NCBI GenBank assembly: GCA_021234155.1
Contig: JAJEKV010000221.1
Coordinates: 62,001 to 126,000 of the forward strand
Direction of reading: 5' to 3'
DNA length: 64,000 nt
Origin: Isoetes taiwanensis
Lineage: Eukaryota > Streptophyta > Lycopodiopsida > Isoetales > Isoetaceae
Both the position numbers and the translations under genes were made by a program. Of the stretch, positions 1-12,181 are shown one piece after another (positions within the stretch are counted from its first letter, which is position 1; every line of letters starts with the position of its first letter). Below the pieces are notes generated by a model, which was given only the letters and a program-made list of their open reading frames with translations, did not search any database and was not told the DNA's origin.

Positions 1-2877
1 AGCTTTACTTGAATTTTCACAAATGGAGCTCCCGCCCCAACCGGGCAAGAATTGCAAAATAGCTCATCGACACATCGCCAAAAGCCCTAAGGATTTGCTA
101 CGTGGTCGATGGCACCACCATTTTACTTACTCAAAGATTTGATTTTCGAGGTATTCCACATCCCTTTGCAAAACCTTCGCCTCTTTGGGCTGCTTTTTAC
201 AGACATGGACGCCACTCGCTTTACGCTTATTGCTTATCAAGCCAACCAAAGATCGCTTCACAAATATTGCCAAACCCCATGAGACTTTTGTGAAGTTTTT
301 GTATTAAAATTGCTTGGGCATTCCATTAAGAACACCCACATCAATAAGCCCGTTTTATAATATGGTCATCACCGCCATTCACTCCACTCGCATGTCGATT
401 GGCCTCAGCCTTTTTATTCTACCGCCTTCTTCAAGAAGTAGACCCGATTCTGGCTACCCCCTCCTCTGTCTCAAATTTCCGTGGGTGGCCATCTTCGTGC
501 CCTCATTCGCCATTATCTTCCAGTTCTTGAGAGCCCTTCCACTTCCCATACCTCCACCTCGCTCTCTCGTGATTCCCGCCACAAACTCAACAAGTCAGAC
601 TTTCACGCCAAACTCCCCTCGCCCTCGCTCAACATCGGATTAATGCGATGTCATCTCTCCTTCTTCTTCTCGAGGCCACTTTCCTTTCCCCCTGGGCCAT
701 GCCTCTCAACAATCTCGCATAAAAAGAACAGGCCCTCAGACCTCCCCATCCTCGACAGCCTCGTGACAAATTCCAGCAAGATGTTCAAGGCACCGCCATG
801 CGCCTACATGCATCCTGTGAGGCTCTCATGACTGGGTGTGTTCAGCGCCCCCGAGGCTTCCGATGTCGCTCAAAGAGACCTTCAAGCTGCCACTGCCCCA
901 TGTTCAAACCCCGAAGCCCAACTTCAAGAAAAGCACGCCGGGCTCTATTACAGCCCGTGTCGATCTCACAACCTTGCTCAGATCAGACCCGCCTACTTAC
1001 GAGACAAGCTGAAGGCAGCCTCCAAACTGAAATTCAGGACTTATTGGAACGTAACAAGTCCAAAGATACCCTTCCGAGTGACAAGGAGAAACACATTGCT
1101 AAGCTTAGACACCTTGTACTCGTGAGCTTTGTGACAATTACAAAGACTCGTTCAAAATCTCACCGAAGCGTGAAGCTCGACTCACCTCCCTTTGAAGCTC
1201 GACTCACCAATCGCTTAACGCCCCTCCGCTTCGCCTAAAGATTTTTGAGGCTCAGAAACAAAAGGTCATCGATGACGCGGAGATTGCCACGCTACGCCTA
1301 CATACTCCGGGGCAATCCTCTTCACATGCCACGCTTCCTGGTAAACGGGTCCGTGATCAGTCCCGTCTTTTGTTAGAAAAGGAGCATCGGATCCGCGGAC
1401 CTTGAACATCAGCTCCAGCAAGCGCTCAATGGCCGAGGAAGCCCAAACCAAACAGAGAGGGATATCTTGACATTGCCACCAACATCCCGTGGACTTTCTA
1501 CTCCTTCCAGCCTATCTTGACTATGTGGTGGCCCCGACGGCACCTCTTTCTTTTGAAATGGTACGCTGCCAATGGCAATGTTCATCAACAACCACTCAAA
1601 AGTATGGACTTCCTTCGGATTTGGCCTGATCTTTCTATAGAAGACAAGGGTTTATTTTGGGCACTCTTAGTCTTTGATCAGCTCACGCATTGAAGATCCC
1701 GAATTAGTCATCTTCCGAAGTTGTTCAGCCCATGGCTTATGTTTTTCATGACTTCTACCCGGGCGGATCTCCGTGATAAATTCCCGGATGAGGCCCATCG
1801 TGGTTTTTCGAGGCAACTCCAATGCCGCTTTGGTTGTTATCACCAACCAACAAATATTTCCGTGATCCCGCCGCCTCACACTTTTGAACAAGAGTACATG
1901 CCCGAATTGGCTCAAGACTTACCTCTCGGGCAAAGTTGAAACGTTGAACAGTAAACAAAAAAATCCGGGCGACACTCGATGATCTTGAGTTTGCTCGATG
2001 AGCGCAAAGACTTGGGAGGCTACAATCAACTCCGCGGGCCTTCTCGAAAGCAAGACCATTCCCACGGTTGGGTCAATCCTCCCGCCTATCAATTACTTCT
2101 CTACTTCGTAATGGGACCATTGGTGTCGTGGCTTTTGATCAAAATCTTGTTCAAGCATTCGTGGACATGGCTCGCAACCCACGACACACGCATGATTCCT
2201 CTCCATATGCTTCCTTAGGAGCCCCTCCCCACCACCTGCCTTTCTTTCCCGACATGCCTTTCCCTTTTGGACGGAAGGTCATGGATGGCCACTGGTCGAC
2301 TACCAGATCTCCACGGATTCTCCGGTGGGGATCCCCGACGATTTGTCGACGCCCAATTGGGAGGATAATGCCACTTTGGACACTACCGAAAAATTGGATT
2401 TACATCGTAATGAGCGCGGTTGGCAAAAGCTCGCCGATGCTTTTCATGGTCTTGACACCTTCTGCGTAATGCCGCCACCTCACCGTGATCCTTCAAGACA
2501 CCGGGCCAAGGTGTTTCTCGGCCGCTTTCAAATGCATCCCGGGTCAGCTCTTTAAATAGGCAGGGCCCAATCTTTTCATCGCGAAACCAATGCCGCTGGG
2601 CTGCGTTTCTGGTCTTCAAACTTGCCTTCTCATGGAGTGCGGTTTGTTCCTTACGCCGCCCATGCTGCCTCGAAGACATGGTGCGCCTCACTTCCTCATT
2701 GAGGCCCATCCTCGCTTCTAGGGCTCAACCCTGACGCTCTTCAAACACGCCAGACCTCATTGCTCATTACCATAATGGCGCCTCGACTCATTCCCGTGAG
2801 GATCACTTTCCGCCGGTTTCCCGCTTTCTGGCACTTCCTCCTTTTCTTCGGGACCGAAAGTGTCATTTGGGGGGGAG
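1..2877 (+). mobile_element. internal region of a decayed LTR retroelement, 5' side outside window
   Basis: This stretch ends in a polypurine tract directly followed by an LTR, so it is the internal part of a retroelement whose 5' end lies left of the window. Coherent peptide stretches switch between the three forward frames and carry many stops, the picture of an old coding region. About 480-830 is Ser/Pro/His-rich and about 1200-1400 contains a short charged, helix-prone stretch (FEAQKQKVIDDAEIATLR). I searched for reverse transcriptase YxDD, RNase H, integrase HHCC and gag CCHC motifs and saw none. It may therefore be a gag-only or non-autonomous element, or too decayed to read. The clade is not assigned. 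Confidence 0.5.
2865..2877 (+). other. polypurine tract
   Basis: A run ATTTGGGGGGGAG lies immediately before the TGTTAG that opens the LTR. This is the normal position and composition of the plus-strand primer of LTR retrotransposons. Confidence 0.7.
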
Positions 2878-3424
2878 TGTTAGTCCCAGGCCTCCCCGGT
2901 TCAGACTATTCATGCATACGATTTTCACTGTGTCAAGCTTCAAGGATCCACAGACAGTGCATGGGTCAGCCATCAAAGGCTCGCCAGAAGACTGGCACAG
3001 ACCACGCGGGTCAAAGCCCGTCCCCATTAACAAGAGGCGCCGCCAGACAAGTGATGACCACCGCCTGTGTCGCCAGTGATTCTAGGCATTTCAAGAGGCA
3101 CCGCCAACATTCCCGCAGAATCGCCTCCTTCCGTGAGTCGGCTTAGAGATCAACCGAAGTGTCATATTGGGCCGAGGCCATTGTACTATATATATGAGTA
3201 GAGCTAGCATATGATGGCTAGATGAGTTTTGAGTCTTGTCTCTTTTCGGTCTTTCTCTCAATTGCGAGCTCATGTATGTTCATCATTGATATCAAGGAAG
3301 CATATCATTTTCCTCTCATTGTTTTTTTTTCTGTCCGCTTTCTTCTTTTGTTATTTTCTTGCAAATCCCGCCAAGTGGACATAGTCCCCCTGATTCTCCC
3401 TGTTAGGATCCAAGGGTCCTCACA
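2878..3424 (+). repeat. 3' LTR of the first retroelement (about 547 bp)
   Basis: The LTR begins TGTTAGTCCC right after the polypurine tract. A TATA-like run (CTATATATATGAG) lies near 3185-3197, followed by a T-rich stretch suitable for the R/U5 part. The 3' border is less certain. I place it at the CA of TCCTCACA, the only terminal CA near the expected length. The partner 5' LTR is not in the window, so neither LTR identity nor age can be measured here. Confidence 0.55.
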
Positions 3425-4412
3425 GCAGGGCTGTCTTTGCAGAGTTCCCAACCCGCACTCCCCAAACAACCGAGAACTTGTCAAACCCAAGGCCCCGGAG
3501 GTCGGCCTTTGTAGAAACCGTAGTGTCTTGTCGTCGCACCGGGAGGTCCTAATGGCAAATCGACCGCCAAATCGTCCGAATGGCTGTAAATTACCCTAGG
3601 GAGCAAGTTACAAGGTCGGTTTTGCAAAAGAAAGAAACACTCACGCCCTCCACGACAAGATCCCGTGATCCACATCCTAGGCCAATTGACTACGAGTGTG
3701 ATGGAAGTGAGCTACTTTGGCGCTTCTTGGAGGTCGGGTGGTCTTCTCGCCACGGAACTTGGTCCCCGTGGCAATGTCGACGTTTCGAGTCCATTGGCAG
3801 AGCCAAATCACTGATTCCGGAGAGGAGGAGGTCGCCTGGCCCGCCCCTGTGGCCTTGGGAGAGGAAATTCGGGCAAGCTTCCGGGGATTTTAGGGTCCAA
3901 GGCTCAAGGCCAACACCCCACTCCACGCCAAGTCACGGGCAAGAAAGTCCCGCCCGACCGGGACAAGGAGAGGGCCTCCAAAACGAAAACCCCGGTGGGC
4001 TGCTGTGTTCTAGAAGGGTTTGCATTTTGGGGCCGACTTGGTCTGGTCTGCTGCACTTGGGACTGGCGCCGAGAAGCATGCTCGAGAATAATGGAGCAAG
4101 GGGAACGACGGAGCGGAGTTTGGGCCTGTCCTCCTCCCAATGTGGCAAGTAGAAGTCGGGGGGCTTTTGCAGTTGGCAAGACATTCATAGGCACCGCAAT
4201 TAATGCATTGTACTTAAAATAAATTTGATTTTTGCCTACTGGATTCCTAATCCATCTCCAAAGACACAGTTCCCCAATTTTCAAATTTTCGAGAAGGTCT
4301 AGGTCAAAGGGTTAGCTAAGGTCAAAGGAATGGAGTTTGTGGGATCGTTGTACTTGGGGTTGACCTTGGCTCGCTGGACGTTATACTTGGTCTAAGATTG
4401 CATTGAGAATAT

Positions 4413-4494
4413 AAGCATCATAACTATTAGAATGAAGATAAATGATTACAGAAAAGCATCATAACTACTAGAATGAAGATAAATGATTACAGAA
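4413..4494. repeat. 41-bp tandem duplication
   Basis: Two adjacent copies of a 41-base unit beginning AAGCATCATAACTA differ at a single position (attag versus ctag). The near-identity indicates a recent local duplication. Confidence 0.9.
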
Positions 4495-5048
4495 AAGCAA
4501 AAGACTAGTGCGGGTTGGGGGTTTAGATTTGGTTGCTTGTGATGATGGTTGTGTTTCAGTATCAAGGCATATGGATAGAGAGAATGCCCGCACCGCCTTG
4601 TTGAAAATTTTTTTAATGTGTCCGCACCGCCTTGTTGCCCCCCTGGTCAAAGACTCGCCTTTTTTCGATGCACACTCTTTTAGTTATGCATTTTATTGCA
4701 TTTATGGTTCATAAATTCGTAGTTAATGCATGGCATGGAATTAAATTATGGTTTTTGGTCAGCTGGCTTCCATGGTCATCACCAGCATACGTGAAAATTT
4801 CCAAAATTTTCGTGATAAGGTCCGCAAAGCTGCTAGTTAGAACGGTCCGGCAGCCCGTTGTTGGGCAAGCATGATCTGGCACCCTTCCCCAAGTCAAACA
4901 AGGCACCAGGACTTTGAATGGCCACCTGGAGTAGAGGGGAGAGTCCCGGCCCCCGTGAGACGGACCCCAAAAACGCTTCGAGGCAAACTGTCCCGCACCG
5001 CCTCGGGGATCAGAGGCTAATGAACACCCTCCCGGCTCGGGCCTCCCC

Positions 5049-5055
5049 TATATAT
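5049..5055 (+). promoter_or_regulatory. TATA-like box in a GC-rich context
   Basis: TATATAT is embedded in GC-rich sequence (CCTCCCC before, CCGACCG after), which resembles a plant core promoter or an LTR promoter. No open reading frame of convincing quality follows before the CACTA-like element begins, so the downstream transcript is unknown. Confidence 0.25.
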
Positions 5056-5594
5056 CCGACCGCTGAATCCTCCGCTCAAGGATCCAGCCCGAAAGCAGGA
5101 CCAAAAATCCAAGATCGGTCCAGAGAACTCGCCAAACCGCTGCTGCCTCCGGGCGACCGCCCCTGTGAACGGCGATTCGATTTCTTGGCCATACAATTTT
5201 CACCGGTAGTAATAGAATCCTGAATGTGATTGACTCGCATGCATGCCTCAGACTGTTCAAATAAGCCTAGGGACAAACTTTAATGAGCATCACATTAAAA
5301 AAAGATGCAAAAAAATAACGCCGCTATAACAAAAATACGTTGGGACGCCGTGATGCGACGTAAGACCCATTTATAACGATTTATACGGATTTGAAATAAC
5401 GCCGATGCGACGGACGCCGCATGCGACGCCTGTAATTTTTTGAACTCCGGGGCCGGTTTTTCCCGAACTTCTTTTTTGCCCTACTTCTTCGAGGTTCTTG
5501 GGTGATCCTCACGGCGCGCTAGTACCTCGATCTACACCGCAAGCAACTATTCTAAGGTTAGTATATCATGTTTTTAGATTGAATAGGTTTTGGA

Positions 5595-6475
5595 TTGAAT
5601 GGTGCATGCCCAACCTTCCTCTTTTTTGGTTTCCTTTCCTTCCTCTTCTTCTTTGTTCTTGATTTTTTTCTTCCCATTTTTCCATGCCTCATTCATTCTT
5701 CCTCCTTCTTTTCTTCCTCATGCTTCATTTCTTCCTCATTCTTCCTCATGCTTCATTTCTTCCTCCTTCTTCCATGCTTCATTCTTTCCTCATTCTTTTC
5801 TTCCCATATTTCTTCTTTCCTCATTTCTTTCTCATTCTTTCTTCCTCATTCTTTTTCATTTCTTTCTTCCTCATGCTTTTCATTCTTTATTCCTTTCTTT
5901 CTCATTCTTCCTCATTCTTCCTCATTCTTTCTCATTTCATTTCTTTTCTCATGCTTTTCATTTCATTTCTTTCTCATGCTTTCTCATTTGTTTCTCATTT
6001 CCATTCTTTCTCATGCTTTCTCATTTGTTTCTCATTTCCATTCTTTTCTCATGCTTTCTCATTCCTCATTCTTTTCCCTCCCTTCCCTCATTTCTTTTCT
6101 TCTCTTCCCTTCCTTATTCTTCATTTTTTTCATTTCTTATTCTTCATTCTTTTTTAATTTCATTTCTTCATTCTTCATTTGTTTCTTATTCTTCACATTT
6201 CTTCCTCACTTTCCATTCGATCCTTCTCTTTCCCTTCCCTTTATTTCTTCCTTCCATTCTATTCCCTTCCCTTCTCTTATTTCCTCTTTTTTTCTTCATT
6301 CTTTCTTGTTTCTTCTCTTATTTCTTCTCTATTCTATCCTTATTCTTTCCCTTCTATTCTCTTATTTCTTTCTCTTTGTTTTATTTCTATCTCTTTTGTT
6401 TTCTATCCCCCTTTTTTCCTTTCTTTCTTCTTCGATCTTTTTCTTCTTTGTTCTTATTCTTCTAATGCTTTGTTA
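5595..6475 (+). repeat. 0.9-kb pyrimidine tract (TTC/TTTCTCA-rich)
   Basis: Almost 900 bases contain nearly only C and T with regularly interspersed A, built from variants of TTCCTCATTC and TTTCTCATTTCC. Some longer blocks are repeated (the segment near 5960-6010 recurs at 6010-6060). Long reading frames of Ser/Phe/Leu run through it in several phases, purely as a result of composition. It lies within the left part of the CACTA-like element. Confidence 0.9.
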
Positions 6476-6609
6476 CTTTCTGCTGCAGCTTTCTATTACG
6501 ATTTGGACCCCGACAGATCTTGTACACGCTGGGCCCTTCTTTTGGTAAGTAGTTGATCGTGACTTGCATTTTATTTTTTATAGTTTTAAGTAGGTTAAAA
6601 AAATTGATG

Positions 6610-6995
6610 GAGTGGTTTGTTCAAGGGCACGGGTCGGCTCCACCTAGAGTGGGGAGGACCATGTACCCAGTTCAAGTCCACTTTCACTACAATCATAAAT
6701 GTTTCCTAGGTTAATGAGTGGCTTGTTCAAGGGCACGGCCGGCTCCACCTAGAGTGGAGAGGACCACGCATCCGGGTTCAAGTCCACTTCCCAGCCCACT
6801 TGTTATTTTTTAGGTTTAAAATAAAATTGTAGTGGCTTGTTCAAGGGCACGGGCCGGGCTCCACCTTTGCGGAGAGGACTAGGTGTCCGGGTCCAAGTCC
6901 ACTTTTCTTCTCATTCTTAGGTAGATGTGGCTACGGTAAGGACATGGTCGGCTCCAATCACGAGTGGGGAGGACCAGTGTTCGGGCCTTAGTTCA
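6610..6995 (+). repeat. four tandem tRNA-like repeats
   Basis: Four diverged copies start near 6611, 6718, 6832 and 6927. Each opens with GTGGCTTGTTCAAGGGCACG and continues with CGGCTCCACCTAGAGTGG and GAGGACCA. The first three end with GTTCAAGTCCACTT or a close variant, which resembles a pol III B box (GGTTCAANTCC). Copy 2 can form a CTCCA/TGGAG stem with a 7-nt loop. The acceptor and T-arm pairings do not close properly and position 33 is not U, so these are not functional tRNAs. They could be a tRNA-derived SINE-like or minisatellite array. Confidence 0.6.
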
Positions 6996-7635
6996 CGCTT
7001 TTATTGTCGGGCTTTTAGCTAGAGGTAGCTAGGGCTAGGTTAAAGTTAACAAGAATCGGATGATTCCCTTCACACCCGCAAGTGCTAGTTAAAAAAAAAT
7101 AGGTTAGGCTAACTTAATGTAGTACTAATTCGCACTAAAAGCTTTGGTAAAAAAAAAATAACTTAACTAATTAACTAAATTATTTCTAACATGTCTAGTT
7201 AAGTTAGCCAAAGGCATAAAAATTATATGTACAATTAACTAAACTTAAAGTGACCTCTATAGTGCTAATTTCTAATTTAGTTAATTTTAGTTAATTTTGC
7301 TAACTAATCCCAACAAGGTGCTTAAGATAAGTTTAGGTAGTGTTTTTGGTTAAAAAAAAAGTTAACTAAATTTCGGGACTATCCGCTAACTAATTAACTA
7401 GTAAATTGACCGTGGGTCCAATACCCTAATCTAACCTATTTAGTTTTTCTTGTTTCTTCTTCTTTTTTTCTTGCTTTTGGGGCCTGGGGGATCGGATAAG
7501 GTATTAGTCGCCATAGGGCGGTTATAAGTAATGATTATATGGTCCGCATACATGTTTGATATTGTCAGATTATGTTGCATTTACTTTGTGCATGCTTGGC
7601 TTTTGTATTCATTATTTTGTTTTGTTTGTAGGCAT
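6996..7635. other. AT-rich non-coding stretch
   Basis: The sequence is dominated by variants of TTAACTAA and TTAGTTAA without a strict period, followed by T/G-rich sequence. I see no coding frame. Confidence 0.6.
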
Positions 7636-7639
7636 AAAA

Positions 7640-9170
7640 TGGCCTCAAGTAAGGACAAAGATGCTTAGTGAAATTAGGCGCATCCTCATCAATCAAATAT
7701 GCGCCTGATCGACCCTCGAACGACATATGCAAACCGATGATCAATTAACCGCTTTTGTAGCATTAGTTGAGAAAGAATGTCGGTCCGAATTATGTGGGAG
7801 GTGGCCGAGCATGAGTCCGAAGTTGGAAGATATGATGAGAAAGAACTTAAAGTCTTGAGTTTGCAACCCCGAGCCGTAATTGAGGATGCTACTTAAGTAT
7901 AAAGTGCCACTTATGAGCCCCTATGCCGAGGCATAATGGGACGATGGGCTAATTCATGGCATGGTGCAAAGATCCGACGCGAAAGATCACAAGATGGCAA
8001 AGATGCCCTCAAAGATGAACAGTGAAGGAGTTAGATAGTCTTATCCATGGTGGGAGCTCTATTGGTACTGGGGGCTAGATTATCATTATATGCTCATGAT
8101 AAATGTGTCAGATTTATTGACAACATTTCGGTGGATGTCAGAACATTGTAAAGTGCATTGGTAGTAAACAAGACCGCCGGATATACCAAATCCAGATCTT
8201 GGGAACCCCTGACTTTAATCAAGATGACTATTATACCGGCATTGTGTGGAGAGGCCAAGATAGAGCTGCATCATGGTTGTTGGTCGACAAGTATATCCGT
8301 TTCAAGAGCCCAAGTCCAAAGATTGGCCACACCCCTTTGACTTGCCCCCGAGGTCTTTTGTGGAGATGAGCCACAGGGACCAATGGTAGTCTTGCCATTC
8401 ATGAATGGAGGAACCTTTTGAATTACTTGACCATCTTCCGAGCCAATTCTCTTCTTATAGGAGATGGTCAAATGCAATGCATAGTGCTCCAAGAAGGGCT
8501 GATATGAAGATAAGTGCGAGTGGAAAGCCAAAATGAGACTCGTGTATAAGTATCGCCCCTTAAATAGCTCTCGCTCTTGCGTATGAGTCTATGCCATCCA
8601 CGCCCAAAGTTGGACACACACAAAGCTCAATTGCAAAAGGGTCAAACTCCATTTTGATGACTCCCTTTACAAATGTGTGGGTGTCTATTGGTGATTGGGA
8701 CACGGCCCTCCGCTTTTTTTTGCAAGGAGCTTAATGCCCAAATTGAAGAGCCGTTATACACTACAAGATGGAACGGTGCGATATCCTTGGTGGGAGAAGA
8801 GAGTTTTACATCATCATCGGATGACCAAGCATCATGGGGCATGAGATATCCGACATATATTCCCCGGGCTACATTTACTTAGATGCTCCTTGATTTTGTC
8901 CAGCAATGCGCTTTATGGGGTTGTGTGTTGAGATAAACCCAACCGACCGATACTCTAGCACATTGGACATCATCCAACATATGAAGGTCCAAATGATGAT
9001 GGATAGAGAGCTGGTGCACATGGATCGCCCATCTATTGCTTTCGGCGCCGCCGATGTGTTCAAAACAGCCAGGCTTTCTTTTGATATAGTTGTGAGAGAG
9101 AGACGACATATGAAGTGTGGTGATCCACTTGAGATGGCTAAGCTATCGTTAAATGCTTGCAAGAAGTGAT
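7640..9170 (+). pseudogene. decayed coding stretch inside the CACTA-like element, unknown product
   Basis: An ATGGCCTCAAG context at 7640 is followed by short coherent peptides in shifting frames. The longest clean pieces are near 8170-8340 and 8906-9169. The second gives 87 residues with a basic C-terminal half. Stops and frame changes are frequent. I do not recognise a transposase domain. Its position inside the candidate CACTA element suggests a former element-encoded protein, but that is inference from location only. Confidence 0.3.
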
Positions 9171-9343
9171 TAATATAATTTTGCCTTCCTATTTGAGGCT
9201 TGTTGCAACCAATAAATGTTTTTATTCAAAATTACTAATGAAAAAGTAATTTATTAATCAAAAAAATTATTATTAATGGTAAATAAATTATTAATCATAA
9301 CTTGTAGATAAAGTGTCGCTACAGACGCCAAGCCCTAGGTTTT

Positions 9344-9415
9344 GTGTGCTACATCATCAAACCCTAGATTGTAAATGCCATGTGGCACAATCTAGGGTTT
9401 GATGATGTGGCACAC
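9344..9415. repeat. 29-bp-arm foldback
   Basis: Arms at 9344-9372 and 9387-9415 are reverse complements with one mismatch (core ACATCATCAAACCCTAGATT), separated by a 14-nt loop. The right arm is also the first unit of a direct repeat that recurs 93 bp downstream. Confidence 0.9.
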
Positions 9416-9540
9416 GCAAGTTAGGGGTTTGATGACATGGCACTTACTATGATGTGGCAATAGGAAGTCGCGACGTGACACAACCTAGGGTTTGATGATG
9501 TGCCACACGCAAGCGTGGGGTTTCATGATGTGGCACTAAA
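9387..9540. repeat. 93-bp-period degenerate tandem repeat (GGGTTTGATGATGTGGCAC)
   Basis: The phrase CTAGGGTTTGATGATGTG followed by CACACGCAAG occurs at 9387 and again at 9480. Further degenerate half-units (GGGGTTTGATGACATGGCAC, GGGGTTTCATGATGTGGCAC) lie between and after them. Confidence 0.75.
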
Positions 9541-10033
9541 AATGCCAATGGGATAATTTAGGGTTCTGTATGACATGATACATGGCCCGATAATATGGCA
9601 ACCTAGAGTTCGATATGCACCCCATACATATATAATGAGATACTTTTCTAATATAAATAAGAAGATAAGAATATAAATTTAGGTATTTATTCAAAGACAC
9701 TTGTTCAAAGCTTTTTCTCGCTAATTCTCGTTATGTTCAAATTAATATATATAGTCATGGCGAGGCTCAATTCTTAGCGGTTTTCCTCATTGTGGCCCTC
9801 TTTTCTGGCGATGCAATATTCATGGCGTTATCGTCTCCCCTCCTGGGCCAAGACGGTCAAGACCGCGCAGAAGTCCGCGGGGCTCATTAGTGGCACATTT
9901 CAACCATGAAAATACTATTTTTCATCGTATGGTTTGTAAGTATCATTCTATTATTGCAACCAATATCATTCATGGTTATCAAATGTTTCTCTCACAATTT
10001 CTTTTGATCTAGGTGTGCTCTTTTTCTCGGGCG

Positions 10034-11815
10034 ATGAATAGAGGTAATCGTAATCGCAGACGGAGAGAATGGCTTAAGACGAAGGTAAGTATTTATATAG
10101 TTTTATTATATAATTTGTACCCTCTAATTAGGTATGTGAGTTTATGCATGGAGTTTTAATTTGTTGTGTAGAGGAAAGGGACGAGTTTAGAGAAAATAGG
10201 AGGAGGACTCAACGAGGTAGGGCAATCGTCGATGTTCCAAGACGCCAACCTCCACTGTCACTACACCGGCCAGGTTTGGGTATTAAGATAGCTTTTATAA
10301 AAAATAATAAATAAATGAATTGTTTTTGCATGATATTTGTGCTTCAGCAGCTCCTCCTCCCCTCCCTTCCTCATAAACATGTCCTCCCCGAGAGACCAAA
10401 TTAAAAGATATTTTGCCTCTTTGACACCAACGCCGGTTAGGCGACCTCCCGCTCCTATTCCCCAACGACATAGTGTTGATTATCGGCCTCCACGTTCTGC
10501 GAGAATATTGAGATCGCTAGGCGTAGTATGGACTCCCGTTCTAGGCAAGAGGCGGAATAGATTTTTCTAATGCAAGGAACTTGGAGGAAGATTTCAACAG
10601 TAAATATATATCCACTACGTACCAAACATTTCTTTGGCAAAAGATGTTAAAGATGCTCATTCTCTCATTACTTCCCGTGTCAAGAAGTAGTGGAGCAACA
10701 GACTCACAACGTTCAAGATCGCGACGATCATCCGGGGTTCGGGGATCGAAGAACATGGTCGCCGCCGACTTGGAGAGGGAAGGATCCCGACGACGCCCAC
10801 GCGTGTCCTTTGAAGAAGAGCGCCCATTTCGCTTTGTTTTAGACACGTAAGTCTGGGTGATTTGGCCCCGAATATACCCGACTATCATATTAATAATAAT
10901 TTTTGATGTAAGTTATGTGAACATATTATTTAAGATATCAACCTTAAATATTAGTACTTTGTCATCTAAATTTGTTGTTTTGTTCATTCTCTTCACTTAG
11001 AATACATTGTAAAGTGCTCAAAAGGTTCTTAATCGGGACGGGATATGTATATTGACGGTGAGACATAAACACGCTTTTATATACCCACCATTAATGCTTC
11101 GGGGACGCTCTTCCTAAGAAGGATGATGAGGGAAGTGTCTTTTTATACTAATCGAGGGACGCGGTCACAAATAATATCTCTCGTTTATGGCCTCCCCGCG
11201 GTATAGGGGAGTGGCACGGCGCTTTATGACCAACGAAAAAGAGAGCGTCAAAAATAAAATGAAACAAAGTTTCGGAGATAGAAAAAGCAACGGCGTTTAA
11301 TCCGGAAGAAGCTCACCGATGATGGGCGAGCTTATACGAAAAAGGAGGTACATGACCTAGTCATAGTCTTGTTTTTATTATTTTGATATTGCGTTGATCT
11401 ATCGATTTATGTCAAAGGCACCATGTGGTCAAGGAACTGAAGCAGACTTGCGAAAAAGAAGGAGGCGATTGGTCAAAAGTCCCTAAACCACTTAATCTCC
11501 ACAAGGAAGATATCAAGGTATTTCTTATTTTTTTTGTCATTCGTTCACTTTAACTTGTGATAATGTTGTGTGCCTTGCAATCAGATTGCATTCGAACGTG
11601 CAAAGGATCCAGAAAACAAACATAGAGCTTGGACCGACAAAGCAACCAAAAGTGACTTAATCTGTGGATTTGGTAATGACTGTATTGTATGTTCATGGAC
11701 ACAAGTGATAGGGTTTATAAGGCTGTCCCTATATACAAGTGGAGCTGATAAGTCTGGTCTGATCAAGGATAACCTTGGCAAGGCCAGATGTCCGAACCTT
11801 GTCTTCGTACAGGGC
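10034..11815 (+). pseudogene. intron-bearing coding remnant, unknown basic protein
   Basis: An ATG at 10034 opens a 17-codon exon rich in Arg and Asn (MNRGNRNRRRREWLKTK) that ends exactly at a GTAAGT donor at 10085. The acceptor is a TAG at 10169-10171, and the frame continues in phase 0 as RKGTSLEKIGGG to a probable donor at 10274. A third block after a CAG near 10347 is Ser/Pro/Arg-rich and open for about 77 codons. Later blocks near 10581-10850 and 11400-11815 are also coherent but out of register. This exon-intron structure inside the CACTA-like element suggests an element gene. I could not match it to TNP2 or another named transposase family. Confidence 0.4.
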
Positions 11816-11899
11816 TAGGGCTTGTCTAAAAATATTTTTATATTTATATTTTTTATATAAATATATTTTTTATTTTTATTTTTTATTTTTTTCCCCTAC

Positions 11900-12181
11900 A
11901 CGTCGCATGCGACGTATCCACGTGGCTTTTTTTTTGCCACGTGGCTTTTCTATACGCGGATTTTCGAATTTTCCACGTGTATATTCCACGTGTCACGTCG
12001 CATGCGACGTGTACACGTGGCTTTTACGCACGTGTATATTCCACGTGTATATTCCATTAATCCGTTCCACGTGACCGCCGTGGCGTGACGCCGTATACAC
12101 GATACACGCGGGCTTTTACGGACGCGTGGATTTTGTTGATGTTCCACGTGTATATTCCACGTGTCACGTCGCATGCGACGT
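11900..12181. repeat. subterminal palindrome array (ACGTCGCATGCGACGT x3)
   Basis: The perfect 16-base palindrome ACGTCGCATGCGACGT occurs at 11900-11915, 11995-12010 and 12166-12181. The last two lie at the end of an identical 40-base block (11971-12010 and 12142-12181) that also contains CACGTG motifs. Arrays of this sort near CACTA ends are known binding sites for the element's own TnpA-type protein. That role is inferred here. Confidence 0.85.

Larger units (their letters stand above)
3425..5290. other. non-coding interval between two elements
   Basis: No coherent coding frame was found. The interval is locally GC-rich (3425-4180 and 4900-5220). It holds a 41-bp tandem duplication and a TATA-like box described separately. 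A 16-base motif CCGCACCGCCTTGTTG occurs twice, near 4588 and 4622. Confidence 0.6.

Noticed and set aside
798-1238. 146-codon ORF as a host gene
   Set aside because: It lies inside the retroelement interior, overlaps a different open frame and is one of several alternating fragments.
5595-6548. Open reading frames of 317, 288 and 157 codons, apparently membrane-like proteins
   Set aside because: They are produced by the pyrimidine tract. All frames give Ser/Phe/Leu-only sequence, and TAA/TAG/TGA cannot form in C/T-rich DNA.
6610-6995. Functional tRNA genes
   Set aside because: The B-box-like motif is present, but acceptor and T stems do not pair, the anticodon loop lacks U33 and copies vary in length.
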